Assembly (NCBI GenBank): GCA_028289725.1
Contig: JANQOH010000129.1
Span: forward strand, 1 to 10,093
Length of the DNA: 10,093 nucleotides
Direction: 5' to 3'
From: Alphaproteobacteria bacterium
Lineage (GTDB): Bacteria > Pseudomonadota > Alphaproteobacteria > UBA7887
In this document: positions 1-6,478 of the stretch, piece after piece
Layout: each line of letters begins with the position of its first letter
How positions within the stretch are numbered: position 1 is the stretch's first letter
Made by a program: the position numbers and the translations under genes
The notes under the pieces: model-generated
Databases searched by the model: none
What the model was told of the DNA's origin: nothing
The model's input: the letters and a program-made list of their open reading frames with translations, nothing else

Positions 1-212
1 CGGGCTGCGGCAGCACGCTCGAGCCATTCCACCGCAAGTTTCGGACAAAAAATAACGGGGCGCCGCATGAACGCGGCATAGGTCACGCGCACGTCACCGT
101 GTCGGCCGACGATTTCGCGGGTGCGTTTGAAATATTGGTCGGTGCGGCGCGCGAGCGTTTTCTCGAAATCGCTGCGTGGAAACGGGGTCGCTTCCTTTGC
201 CGCCGCGCCCAC
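1..212 (-). CDS. N-terminal part of a possible nicotinate phosphoribosyltransferase-like protein (runs off the left edge)
   Basis: An open minus-strand frame starts with GTG at 212-210 and stays open to base 1, giving 70 complete codons. The protein begins MGAAAKEATPFPRSDFEK and continues with an RTDQYF segment and then GDVRVTYAAFMRRPVIFCPK. The VTYAxFxRRPV pattern reminds me of alphaproteobacterial proteins annotated as nicotinate phosphoribosyltransferase-like, which act in NAD salvage. That is recollection of a pattern, and the catalytic part lies outside the window. The GTG shares one base with the TAG stop of the SDR gene upstream (TAGTG), and GGGAG lies seven bases before it, so translation is probably coupled to that gene. 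The first in-frame ATG is about 47 codons inside and would cut off the conserved part. I am fairly sure this is a real gene and unsure of its function. Confidence 0.55.
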   Translation of the reverse strand, partial: MGAAAKEATPFPRSDFEKTLARRTDQYFKRTREIVGRHGDVRVTYAAFMRRPVIFCPKLAVEWLERAAAA

Positions 213-991
213 TAGAAAGCTCCCGGGAAGTAGCCGCCGTCAAGCAGCACGTTTTGACCCGTGAGGTAGCCGCTGTGCGCGCTGCACATATAGGCGCACG
301 CGTGCGCGAACTCATCAGGTTCGCCGAACCGGTTGGCGGGAATATTGGCGAGCATGCCGGTCCGCACTTCGTCCACCGATTTGCTTTGCGCCTTCGACGC
401 GCCCTCGAGGCCGCCAATCAAGCGGTCGGTTGCAAACAGGCCTGGTTGCAGATTGTTGATTGTCACGTTCTTGCTCGCCACTTCGCGGGCTATGGTCGCG
501 ACGAAGGACGTCAGACCGGAGCGCGCCGCGCTTGACATGGCGAGACCGGGAAACGGCATCTTCACCGCAATCGAAGTGATGTTGACGATTCGGCCGAAGC
601 CCCGCGCCGCCATGCCATCGACGGTTGCTTTGATCAGTTCCACAGGTGTGAAGAGATTGGCGGTCAAACCAGCATCCCAATCGGCTTGAGTCCAGTTGCG
701 GAAATCGCCGGGCGGTGGTCCGCCATTATTGTTGATGAGGATATCCGGTTCCGGACAGGCCTCAAGCAAGGCGGCACGACCGCCGGGCTGATTAAGGTCC
801 GCGAGCACCTGTGTCACGGAAACGTTCGCAACCTTGGCGATGTCATTGGCGGTCTGATCGAGGGCCGCCGCATCGCGACCATTGATCACGACGTCGACGC
901 CTTCGCGCGCCAGCGCAATGGCACAGCCACGGCCCAGCCCTTTGCTTGAGGCGCAAACAATGGCCTTCTTGCCGCCTAGTCCAAGGTCCAA
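212..991 (-). CDS. Atypical short-chain dehydrogenase/reductase (SDR), 3-oxoacyl-ACP reductase-like, lacking the YxxxK motif
   Basis: The 259-residue protein has the classical SDR length and Rossmann order. A glycine-rich cofactor loop (ASSKGLGRG, residues 14-22) follows the first strand, NGRD (37-40) ends the second, and NNNGG (87-91) replaces the usual NNAG. The Ser of NITS (140) matches the catalytic serine, and the C-terminal end has TGQNVLLDGG. Where classical SDRs carry Tyr-x-x-x-Lys, this one reads LAMSSAAR, with Leu150 at the Tyr position, Ser154 at the Lys position and Arg157 after it. This LxxS-xxxR form marks a divergent SDR group often annotated as 3-oxoacyl-ACP reductase. The substrate cannot be read, and normal ketoreductase chemistry should not be assumed. 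The start is TTG at 991, chosen because GAGGGGAGGA lies just upstream. It follows the DAHP synthase gene by 55 bases and overlaps the next gene by one base, so it is probably in that operon. Confidence 0.88.
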   Translation of the reverse strand: MDLGLGGKKAIVCASSKGLGRGCAIALAREGVDVVINGRDAAALDQTANDIAKVANVSVTQVLADLNQPGGRAALLEACPEPDILINNNGGPPPGDFRNWTQADWDAGLTANLFTPVELIKATVDGMAARGFGRIVNITSIAVKMPFPGLAMSSAARSGLTSFVATIAREVASKNVTINNLQPGLFATDRLIGGLEGASKAQSKSVDEVRTGMLANIPANRFGEPDEFAHACAYMCSAHSGYLTGQNVLLDGGYFPGAF

Positions 992-1046
992 CGTTTCCTC
1001 CCCTCGATCGTCGCGATCAGCCGCGGCAAGAAACCTGGCCGGCTTG

Positions 1047-2435
1047 TCAGCTTCCCGTCGCGCGCGCGTTCGGCTTCGACTGTCCGTCGCGCCGGTTCTT
1101 CAATTCTTCGGCGATCAAGAATGCGAGCTCCAAGCTCTGAGACGCGTTTAGGCGCGGATCGCAATGCGTGTGATAGCGGTCCGACAGGCCGGCTTCCGTA
1201 ATTTCTTGTGCACCGCCGATGCATTCTGTCACGTCGCGTCCCGTCATTTCGAAATGGACGCCGCCGGCATAGGTGCCTTCGGCTTCGTGAACTTGAAAAA
1301 AGCCTCGGACCTCCTCGAGGATGCGGTCGAACGGGCGGGTCTTGTAGCCGGTCGAAGATTTAATGGTATTTCCGTGCATCGGGTCACACGACCACACGAC
1401 CTTGCGCCCTTCGGACGCCACACGGCGCACCAGCGGTGACAGCAATTGAGTGACCTTTTCGGATCCCATGCGCGCGATCAATGTCAGACGGCCGGCCTCG
1501 TTATTCGGATCGAGCTTGTCAATCAGCCGCATCAGCCCGTCGCCGTCGAGCGAAGGTCCGACTTTGACGCCGATCGGATTGCCGACGCCGCTTAGGAACT
1601 CGACATGCGCTTCATCGGGGTCGCGCGTCCGATCGCCGATCCACAACATATGCGCTGAGCAGTCGTACCAATCGCCCGTGGTGCTATCGACGCGTGTCAG
1701 CGCCTCCTCATAGCCCAACAGCAGCGCTTCGTGACTTGTGTAGAAACTTGTTTGTTGGATTTGCGGAACTTGATCCGCCTCCAAGCCACAGGCTTCCATG
1801 AAGTTCAACGCTTCGCCGATCCGGTTCGCGAGGTCTCGATAGCGCTCGGCCTGGGCACTATCGGCGACGAAGCCAAGGTTCCAGCGATGCACTTGATGCA
1901 GGTCGGCGTAGCCACCTTGCGCGAGCGCGCGCAAAAGATTTAGCGTCGCGGCCGCCTGGGCATACGCCTCATACATGCGCTGCGGATCGGGTTCGCGCGC
2001 GCCGGATTCAAACTCGATGCTGTTGATGATATCGCCGCGATAACTCGGCAGCTCCACGCCGTCCTGCGACTCGAAATCGGCGGAACGCGGTTTGGCGAAT
2101 TGGCCGGCCATGCGCCCAACCTTGACCACCGGCACGGCGGCGCCATAGGTCAGGACAACGGCCATCTGCAGCAGGACGCGGAAGGTATCGCGGATATGGT
2201 CCGGGTGAAATTCGGCGAAAGCTTCGGCGCAATCGCCGCCTTGAAGCAGAAAAGCACGCCCCTCGGCAACGTCGGCCAACCGCGACCGAAGATCGCGTGC
2301 CTCACCGGCGAAGACCAAAGGCGGGCAATTGCGCAACCGCTTTTCGACCGCGGCGCGGGCGCCCGGATCGCTGTAGCTTGGCTGTTGGCGGATCGCAAGG
2401 TCGCGCCAGGTAACCGGAGACCAATTTACTGTCAT
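1047..2435 (-). CDS. Class II 3-deoxy-7-phosphoheptulonate (DAHP) synthase
   Basis: This enzyme condenses phosphoenolpyruvate with erythrose 4-phosphate, the first step of the shikimate pathway to aromatic amino acids, in the cytoplasm. The 462-residue protein has the plant/actinobacterial class II signatures: LQGGDCAEAF (64-73), KVGRMAGQFAKPRS (105-118), SCDPMHGNT (349-357) and GGVHFEMTGRDVTECIGG (391-408). By family alignment the metal ligands are Cys69, His354, Glu396 and Asp426 (in THCDPRLN), and all are present. It begins MTVNWSPVTWRDL, a typical class II N-terminus, without the longer regulatory extension of the mycobacterial enzyme. The ATG at 2435 is preceded by GGGAGGA. The SDR gene follows after 55 bases, probably in the same transcript. 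The 158-base gap before it suggests its own promoter. Such enzymes are named aroF, aroG or aroH inconsistently, so I give no symbol. Confidence 0.96.
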   Translation of the reverse strand: MTVNWSPVTWRDLAIRQQPSYSDPGARAAVEKRLRNCPPLVFAGEARDLRSRLADVAEGRAFLLQGGDCAEAFAEFHPDHIRDTFRVLLQMAVVLTYGAAVPVVKVGRMAGQFAKPRSADFESQDGVELPSYRGDIINSIEFESGAREPDPQRMYEAYAQAAATLNLLRALAQGGYADLHQVHRWNLGFVADSAQAERYRDLANRIGEALNFMEACGLEADQVPQIQQTSFYTSHEALLLGYEEALTRVDSTTGDWYDCSAHMLWIGDRTRDPDEAHVEFLSGVGNPIGVKVGPSLDGDGLMRLIDKLDPNNEAGRLTLIARMGSEKVTQLLSPLVRRVASEGRKVVWSCDPMHGNTIKSSTGYKTRPFDRILEEVRGFFQVHEAEGTYAGGVHFEMTGRDVTECIGGAQEITEAGLSDRYHTHCDPRLNASQSLELAFLIAEELKNRRDGQSKPNARATGS

Positions 2436-2593
2436 AATATTCCTCCCGCGCGCTCACTCGGCGGAAACACAAAACATATCAACAATAATGGCACGTTTCC
2501 CCAAGGGATGGCCAAAGGGAAGCTGATATACAACGCCTCGCCGGAATGAGCCATGGAAATTGTCGGCGCAGCGTGGCCAAACCGTCTGCGGGA
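2436..2593 (-). promoter_or_regulatory. Gap upstream of DAHP synthase with a weak candidate promoter
   Basis: These 158 bases separate the stop of the small membrane protein from the ATG of DAHP synthase and are more A/T-rich near 2470-2530 than the flanking genes. Read on the minus strand, TTGGGG at about 2498-2503 is followed 17 bases later by TGATAT, a poor sigma70-like pair. I saw no convincing hairpin followed by a T-run. I also saw no obvious leader peptide rich in aromatic residues, which would have suggested attenuation. The promoter is inferred from position more than from sequence. Confidence 0.25.
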
Positions 2594-3163
2594 TTATTTC
2601 GGCGGCAAAATGGGGTCCGGCCGGTCGTAAAAACTGAAGGGCGAGTGCGGTGCGTGTTCGCCGGGCTTTTTCGGCTTCCGGTCGGTCACGCCGATTTGGC
2701 GGACGCCATCCACCATTTTGGTGACGGCTTCCTCGACGTCTTCGTGGGTCGTCCGCGTATAGGGCAGCTTGTAGGCGCGCGGCAGCTGTCCGGGCTGCAC
2801 ACGCGTGTCGATTGCCCCCGGCTGATAAATGTCGGCCGGGTCAAGCGGCCCCTCGCCCGGCAGGGTCATGGCCCACACGAAGATGCCGCCGGCCGTGCGG
2901 GATGCCTCGTCGGGCTCTTGAACAAAGGCCCAGATCAGTTCGAATTGGTCCGGCAATTCGGCGCTGGTGGGCCATCCGAGGATCTGGCGCACCGACATGA
3001 AGCTGATGAAGAAAAAGCCGCAAGTGATGACGATGGTTCCCGCCTTGATCCACCAGCGGACCCGGTTCCAGATTGTGATGCTGAGCAAGAGCGCGGCCAG
3101 CAGCACATAGGCCGCGACCAATTCGATCTCGCCAAGCAACAGCGTATTTTCGTCTGGCAGCAC
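2594..3163 (-). CDS. Small two-helix membrane protein, third gene of the proton-channel cassette
   Basis: I do not recognise this 189-residue protein. Its short N-terminus (MLPDENTLLLGEIEL) leads into two hydrophobic helices at about residues 14-32 and 40-58, with a basic stretch between them (NRVRWWIK, 33-40). This suggests a hairpin in the inner membrane. The rest is soluble and rich in Pro and Gly. It contains the segment GGIFVWAMTLPGEGPL (92-107) and a charged stretch TTHEDVEEAVTKM (138-150), and it ends in a Pro-rich tail. No enzyme motif is visible. The start is GTG at 3163, with GGAGAG about 11 bases upstream. It lies 31 bases after the stator-like gene on the same strand. Its place in the cassette suggests an accessory subunit of the channel complex, which is inference only. 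Confidence 0.8.
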   Translation of the reverse strand: MLPDENTLLLGEIELVAAYVLLAALLLSITIWNRVRWWIKAGTIVITCGFFFISFMSVRQILGWPTSAELPDQFELIWAFVQEPDEASRTAGGIFVWAMTLPGEGPLDPADIYQPGAIDTRVQPGQLPRAYKLPYTRTTHEDVEEAVTKMVDGVRQIGVTDRKPKKPGEHAPHSPFSFYDRPDPILPPK

Positions 3164-3194
3164 GTCGGCGCTCGCTCTCCAACCGTCCGAGGCG

Positions 3195-3821
3195 TCAGGT
3201 GTTGTTATATAGCTTCTTTTGGAGCTGGTTGATGTCCGTCACGTCACCGTTCGGCTTAATCGTGAAACGGACCGCGGTCACTTCATCCCCTTGCCCACGC
3301 AGTTCAATCGTGTCGTAAAACACCACGCGCACAACCGGGTTAACCTTTTCGACCTTCACGGTCACCGGGATCGGCGGATCCGTCGTGCCAATGGCTTCAA
3401 TGCCACTCGGATCGTAGGCGTACATCTGAACGTTTACCGTCCATTCGCCTGGAACCACGCCGCGGATCGACACGATCTCTTGATTGAGCGGATTGACGAC
3501 CGTCGCGCCATTGACCGTGATCACGTCGCGGGTGGTGCCCGTATCGTCGCGATCGAGGTGCATCAGACCGCTTTCCTTGGCGGCGTACCAAATCAGATTG
3601 CCGCCCGGGTCCTGGGTCCAGGTATCGACATCCGACGGATTGCCTTCGGGCCAAGTCACCGTGATCAGATACTCGGCCTTGGTTTCGATGATGCCCGTCT
3701 TCGCGATCGGATTCATAAAGATGACCGCGACCGCGAACATGAAGGTGAAGCCGAGCAACGCGTTAAAGAGCAGATCCGTGAAGGCCTCGGTGGTATCGCG
3801 GCGCCGATTACTCCGCAGCAT
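3195..3821 (-). CDS. Single-pass, ExbD/TolR/MotB-like stator protein with a beta-rich extracytoplasmic domain
   Basis: A short basic N-terminus (MLRSNRRRD) precedes AFTDLLFNALLGFTFMFAVA (residues 13-32), one membrane helix with an Asp (Asp16) at its start. ExbD, TolR and MotB share this layout, with the Asp carrying protons in partnership with an ExbB/TolQ/MotA channel. The next 170 residues lack the OmpA-like peptidoglycan-binding domain of MotB. Instead they read SDVDTWTQDPGGN (63-75), LDRDDTG (89-95) and PGEWTVNVQMYAYDP (124-138). This resembles the beta-sandwich of YfaP/DUF2135-type proteins, with several acidic residues that could bind a cation. A further strand-rich part ends QKKLYNNT. 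I chose the ATG at 3821 because GGAGGAGG lies just upstream. A longer frame to 3914 only reads Arg/Ser/Trp-rich sequence overlapping the channel gene. The two genes overlap by 14 bases, suggesting coupled synthesis. The role is inferred. Confidence 0.82.
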   Translation of the reverse strand: MLRSNRRRDTTEAFTDLLFNALLGFTFMFAVAVIFMNPIAKTGIIETKAEYLITVTWPEGNPSDVDTWTQDPGGNLIWYAAKESGLMHLDRDDTGTTRDVITVNGATVVNPLNQEIVSIRGVVPGEWTVNVQMYAYDPSGIEAIGTTDPPIPVTVKVEKVNPVVRVVFYDTIELRGQGDEVTAVRFTIKPNGDVTDINQLQKKLYNNT

Positions 3822-4602
3822 GGGCGACCTCCTCCACGCGCGGCGATTCCAAGACCGGTACGACATAGACCTCGGTGATCTCGGCGACCATCGCGACCAG
3901 TTCCTCGGTGCCACCTTCGAGGAAATAGTATTGTAGCTTCAGAAGAATGCCGCCGATGAGACCGCATAGCGTGGTGTAAAGCGCGACCGCCATGCCGCCT
4001 GACATGGAGGCCAGGATTTCCCGCATTTGGCCGACATCGATCGACTGAACGTTGGTCAGTGGCGCAAGCATGAAAATAAAGCCAATCACCGTGCCGAGCA
4101 GACCGAGGCGCAACATGGTCTCGGCGATAAAGAATCCAATAGATTGCGCGCCGTGGAGTTTCTCTTCAAAGGCCTTGAGCAGAAGAGTCTGATCCAAGCG
4201 GCCGGGTTTCGCCCGCGCTTTGAGAATCAGATCCCGCACATGATCCGCAATCACGCTGAATGGGAGTATCTGGCCATCGCCCACGGACGGACGGTCGTCG
4301 GTCAAACTGTAGCTCTGCGGTGCGCTTGCAATGGTCTTGGCCGCCTGACCGGCCAGATTCAGCTGCCGCGAAATGAAGAGTATCCGAACCATGCAATGGA
4401 GACTGGTGATCACAAATAATAGTGTGATCCCGAGCGAAATATAGGTCCGGTCAACTGTGAAGACCTCTTCCGCCAGCCCGTAGGTTGCCGCGACGAAGAA
4501 AGCGAACACGGCGACACCGGTCAAAATCATCCACTTGAACAGGAGTTGATGATGCCGCTCGATACCGAATAGGCGCCATAGACTGAACGATCTGGCAGTC
4601 AC
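3808..4602 (-). CDS. MotA/TolQ/ExbB-family proton-channel protein
   Basis: The 264-residue protein has four predicted membrane helices at about 24-43, 53-76, 163-181 and 202-222. The last two carry the family signature: LGLLGTVIGFIFMLAPL (166-182), then a loop and GGMAVALYTTLCGLIGGILL (202-221), matching the LGLLGTVxG and ALxTTxxGL patterns of ExbB and TolQ. The loop between helices 2 and 3 (77-162) is cytoplasmic in this family. Such proteins form the pentameric channel that turns proton flow into mechanical work on a partner. The partner here should be the stator-like protein encoded next, whose start overlaps this stop by 14 bases. The start is GTG at 4602, preceded by GAGGAGA. There is no long cytoplasmic coiled-coil tail like that of ZorA from Zorya defence systems. 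The neighbours are not TolA, TonB or flagellar genes, so the process powered is unknown. Confidence 0.9.
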   Translation of the reverse strand: MTARSFSLWRLFGIERHHQLLFKWMILTGVAVFAFFVAATYGLAEEVFTVDRTYISLGITLLFVITSLHCMVRILFISRQLNLAGQAAKTIASAPQSYSLTDDRPSVGDGQILPFSVIADHVRDLILKARAKPGRLDQTLLLKAFEEKLHGAQSIGFFIAETMLRLGLLGTVIGFIFMLAPLTNVQSIDVGQMREILASMSGGMAVALYTTLCGLIGGILLKLQYYFLEGGTEELVAMVAEITEVYVVPVLESPRVEEVAHAAE

Positions 4603-4800
4603 GCGAATCTCCTCACTTCCCTATTGCACGCCTTTTTGCGCGTCGGAGGGCTTTGTCTTGACCAGCTTGCCGCTCAATTCAGTCCAGACACGATGCCGCG
4701 CCGGACCCTGGTCGAGCGCCGCACGATAATACAGCCTTCTGCCGTGTTCAACTTGCCTGGATTCGCCGCAATTGATTGAAACACGGTCGATTTCTGGGAT
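4603..4800 (-). other. Gap with a start-less open frame (possible gene remnant)
   Basis: Between the FAD oxidase stop and the channel gene, the minus strand has one open frame of 59 codons, from 4800 to a TAG at 4623-4621. It lies in the same frame as the oxidase, directly after its TGA. The encoded peptide includes DRVSINCGESRQVEH and LYYRAALDQGP and ends SDAQKGVQ. It has no ATG or GTG; the only conventional start is an internal TTG near the end. It could be the tail of a decayed gene, a readthrough extension of the oxidase, or chance. The stop is 18 bases from the next start, as in an operon. A TATTAT (4731-4726, minus strand) could be a -10 box for the cassette, but the nearest TTGAAC is only 14 bases upstream. 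I do not claim a gene. Confidence 0.3.
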
Positions 4801-6396
4801 TCACGGATCAACCAGAACCCCTGGATTCAGCAGGCCTTGGGGATCGAGCGCACGTTTGGCCGCGCCTAAACTGGCTGCGAACAGTTGGGGTCGCTGCCGG
4901 TCGTACCACGGCCGGTGGTCGCGTCCGACGGCGTGATGATGGGTAATCGTGCCACCGTTGGCGAGCAGGGCTTCGGACACAGCTTGCTTGATTTCACGCC
5001 ACTGGGCCGCCATCGCGTCGACGGAGCTGAGGCCGTGAAAGGTGAAATAGGGCGCCGGCCCGTCGGGGTATGTATGCGTGAACCGGCAAGAAATCAGGCC
5101 GGCTTTGCCCGTGACCCGGCGCACGGCGTCGCCGGCGGTCTCCATCATCGTGGCGTGAAATCCCTCGAAGCGATCCCAAGTGATGGCGGTTTCGAACGTG
5201 TCTTGAATTATGCCGCGCGCAATAACCGCTTCGCGGTAGTGCGGGGCGCGCGTGAAAGCTTGGCGCCAGCGGCCGGCAGCGCCTTCGCGATGCCCTACCT
5301 CACCGGTGGGATCGGGAACAGAGCCGCCATGGTCGTTCGCGCATTCAAGCGCGCGCGCCATCCACGGCTCAACCGGATGGTCGGCCGACTCGAATGCCAG
5401 GACGAGAATATGCGAGTTGCCGTCCCCGGCCCCCGTATTGGCCGCCTCCGTCGCATCCACCAAACGGCAGTTAGACGGGTAAAGACCTGCTTGGGATATC
5501 GCGCGAACGGCACGCGCCGCGTCGTAAAAGTCCGTGAAATGAACGGCCGTCCCGGCGCGAAATTTCGGGCGATCCTGCAGCCGCATCCAGGCTTCGGTGA
5601 TGATGCCCAAAATGCCCTCGGAGCCGATGAACATGCGATCGGGTGACGGACCCGCGCCGGACCCTGGAAGTCGCCGCGACTCCAAGGCGCCCGCCGGAGA
5701 GACCACCCGCAAACTCTCGACGAAATCGTCAATGTGTGTGTACAGCGTGGCGAAGTGGCCGCCGGATCGTGTCGCGATCCAGCCGCCGAGCGAGGAATAT
5801 TCAAAGGACTGTGGAAAGTGACGGAGTGTCAAACCGTGCGGTTTCAGCGCACTCTCAAGCGCCGGCCCGAATATCCCGGCCTGTATCCGCGCCGCACGCG
5901 ATTGTTTGTCGACCTCGAGGACGCGATCCAGGCGCCGTAGGTCGATGGTCATCGCGCCGTCATAACTATCGCCGACGACGGGTTCGATGCCACCGACCAC
6001 GCTTGATCCCGCACCGAATGGAATCACGGCGACATTTGCACGGCTCGCCCAATCGAGCAGGTCGATGATTTCCTGCTCGGCGGTGGGATAAGCGACAATG
6101 TCCGGCGCGCTCGAAAAGTCGCGCTGTAGCGTGCGGGCATAGTCCAAGAAGGACTTGCCATAGGTATGCACGATCCGGTCATACGGTGCGCTGGAGCAGT
6201 TTTTTTGCAGCGCTTCCGGGGCTTCGACCCGCGGCACGGCCAGCTCGATATCGTCCTCACGCGGGGCTTGGGCCGGCGCCAGTCCCTTGACGCCCAGGCG
6301 GCCGGTTATGTGGGCAACCACCGCGTCGACTTCGGCGGCATCCACCACATCGTCAACATAACCCCAACCCCAGAATTTCATTTGCCGCAGGCTCAT
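4801..6396 (-). CDS. FAD-binding oxidase of the alkylglycerone-phosphate synthase (AGPS) type
   Basis: The 531-residue protein belongs to the vanillyl-alcohol-oxidase/AGPS flavoprotein family. The N-terminal MKFWGWGY (6-13) is typical of AGPS-like bacterial proteins. The FAD domain has the YPTAEQEIIDLLDWA entry (103-117), the pyrophosphate loop PFGAGSSVVGG (126-136), SSLGGWIATRSGG (201-213) and IGSEGILGIIT (257-267). The C-terminal substrate domain has FTHTYPDGPAPYFTF (439-453), HHHAVGRDHRPW (486-497), matching the His-rich loop of AGPS, and the closing LNPGVLVDP. True AGPS swaps the acyl chain of acyl-dihydroxyacetone phosphate for a fatty alcohol to make ether lipids. Many bacterial relatives are D-2-hydroxyacid or uncharacterised oxidases, so the reaction is uncertain. 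I placed the start at the ATG at 6396, preceded by GGGGAG. A longer frame to 6654 overlaps the glutathione reductase gene and reads Arg/Ser-rich, non-protein-like sequence. It lies 82 bases after that gene. Confidence 0.9.
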   Translation of the reverse strand: MSLRQMKFWGWGYVDDVVDAAEVDAVVAHITGRLGVKGLAPAQAPREDDIELAVPRVEAPEALQKNCSSAPYDRIVHTYGKSFLDYARTLQRDFSSAPDIVAYPTAEQEIIDLLDWASRANVAVIPFGAGSSVVGGIEPVVGDSYDGAMTIDLRRLDRVLEVDKQSRAARIQAGIFGPALESALKPHGLTLRHFPQSFEYSSLGGWIATRSGGHFATLYTHIDDFVESLRVVSPAGALESRRLPGSGAGPSPDRMFIGSEGILGIITEAWMRLQDRPKFRAGTAVHFTDFYDAARAVRAISQAGLYPSNCRLVDATEAANTGAGDGNSHILVLAFESADHPVEPWMARALECANDHGGSVPDPTGEVGHREGAAGRWRQAFTRAPHYREAVIARGIIQDTFETAITWDRFEGFHATMMETAGDAVRRVTGKAGLISCRFTHTYPDGPAPYFTFHGLSSVDAMAAQWREIKQAVSEALLANGGTITHHHAVGRDHRPWYDRQRPQLFAASLGAAKRALDPQGLLNPGVLVDP

Positions 6397-6478
6397 CAGC
6401 TCTCCCCATGGTTCCCGGCGATCAAATTCATAGGAACCAGCTATTAGCGCAAATGTCTGAAGGCAATTTCGGGGTTCT

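Noticed and set aside
2490..2525. CCCTTTGG...CCCTTGGGG stretch as a possible terminator hairpin
   Set aside because: The arms do not pair over more than about five bases and no T-run follows on the minus strand.
2546..3232. Plus-strand open frame of 228 codons opposite the two-helix protein
   Set aside because: It spans gene, gap and the end of the neighbouring gene. The minus-strand product has coherent membrane helices, while the plus-strand product shows only Arg/Asp/Gly-rich low-information sequence.
3822..3914. 31-residue extension of the stator-like protein
   Set aside because: The extension is a shifted-frame reading of the channel gene (Arg/Ser/Trp-rich). The ATG at 3821 with GGAGGAGG gives the expected short basic N-terminus before the helix.
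3808..4602. Zorya-type anti-phage system (ZorA/ZorB)
   Set aside because: The channel protein lacks the long cytoplasmic tail of ZorA, the partner lacks the OmpA-like domain of ZorB, and no ZorC/D/E-type gene is nearby.
4885..5646. Long plus-strand open frame (253 codons) opposite the FAD oxidase
   Set aside because: It is antisense to a gene with clear motifs, reads Arg/Gly/Val-rich without domains, and has no ribosome binding site of note. It reflects high GC on the opposite strand.
4697..5667. 15-base direct repeat CGCGCCGGACCCTGG at 4697-4711 and 5653-5667
   Set aside because: The two copies lie in different reading frames, have unrelated flanks, and show no target duplication or inverted ends. 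In GC-rich DNA this is most likely chance.
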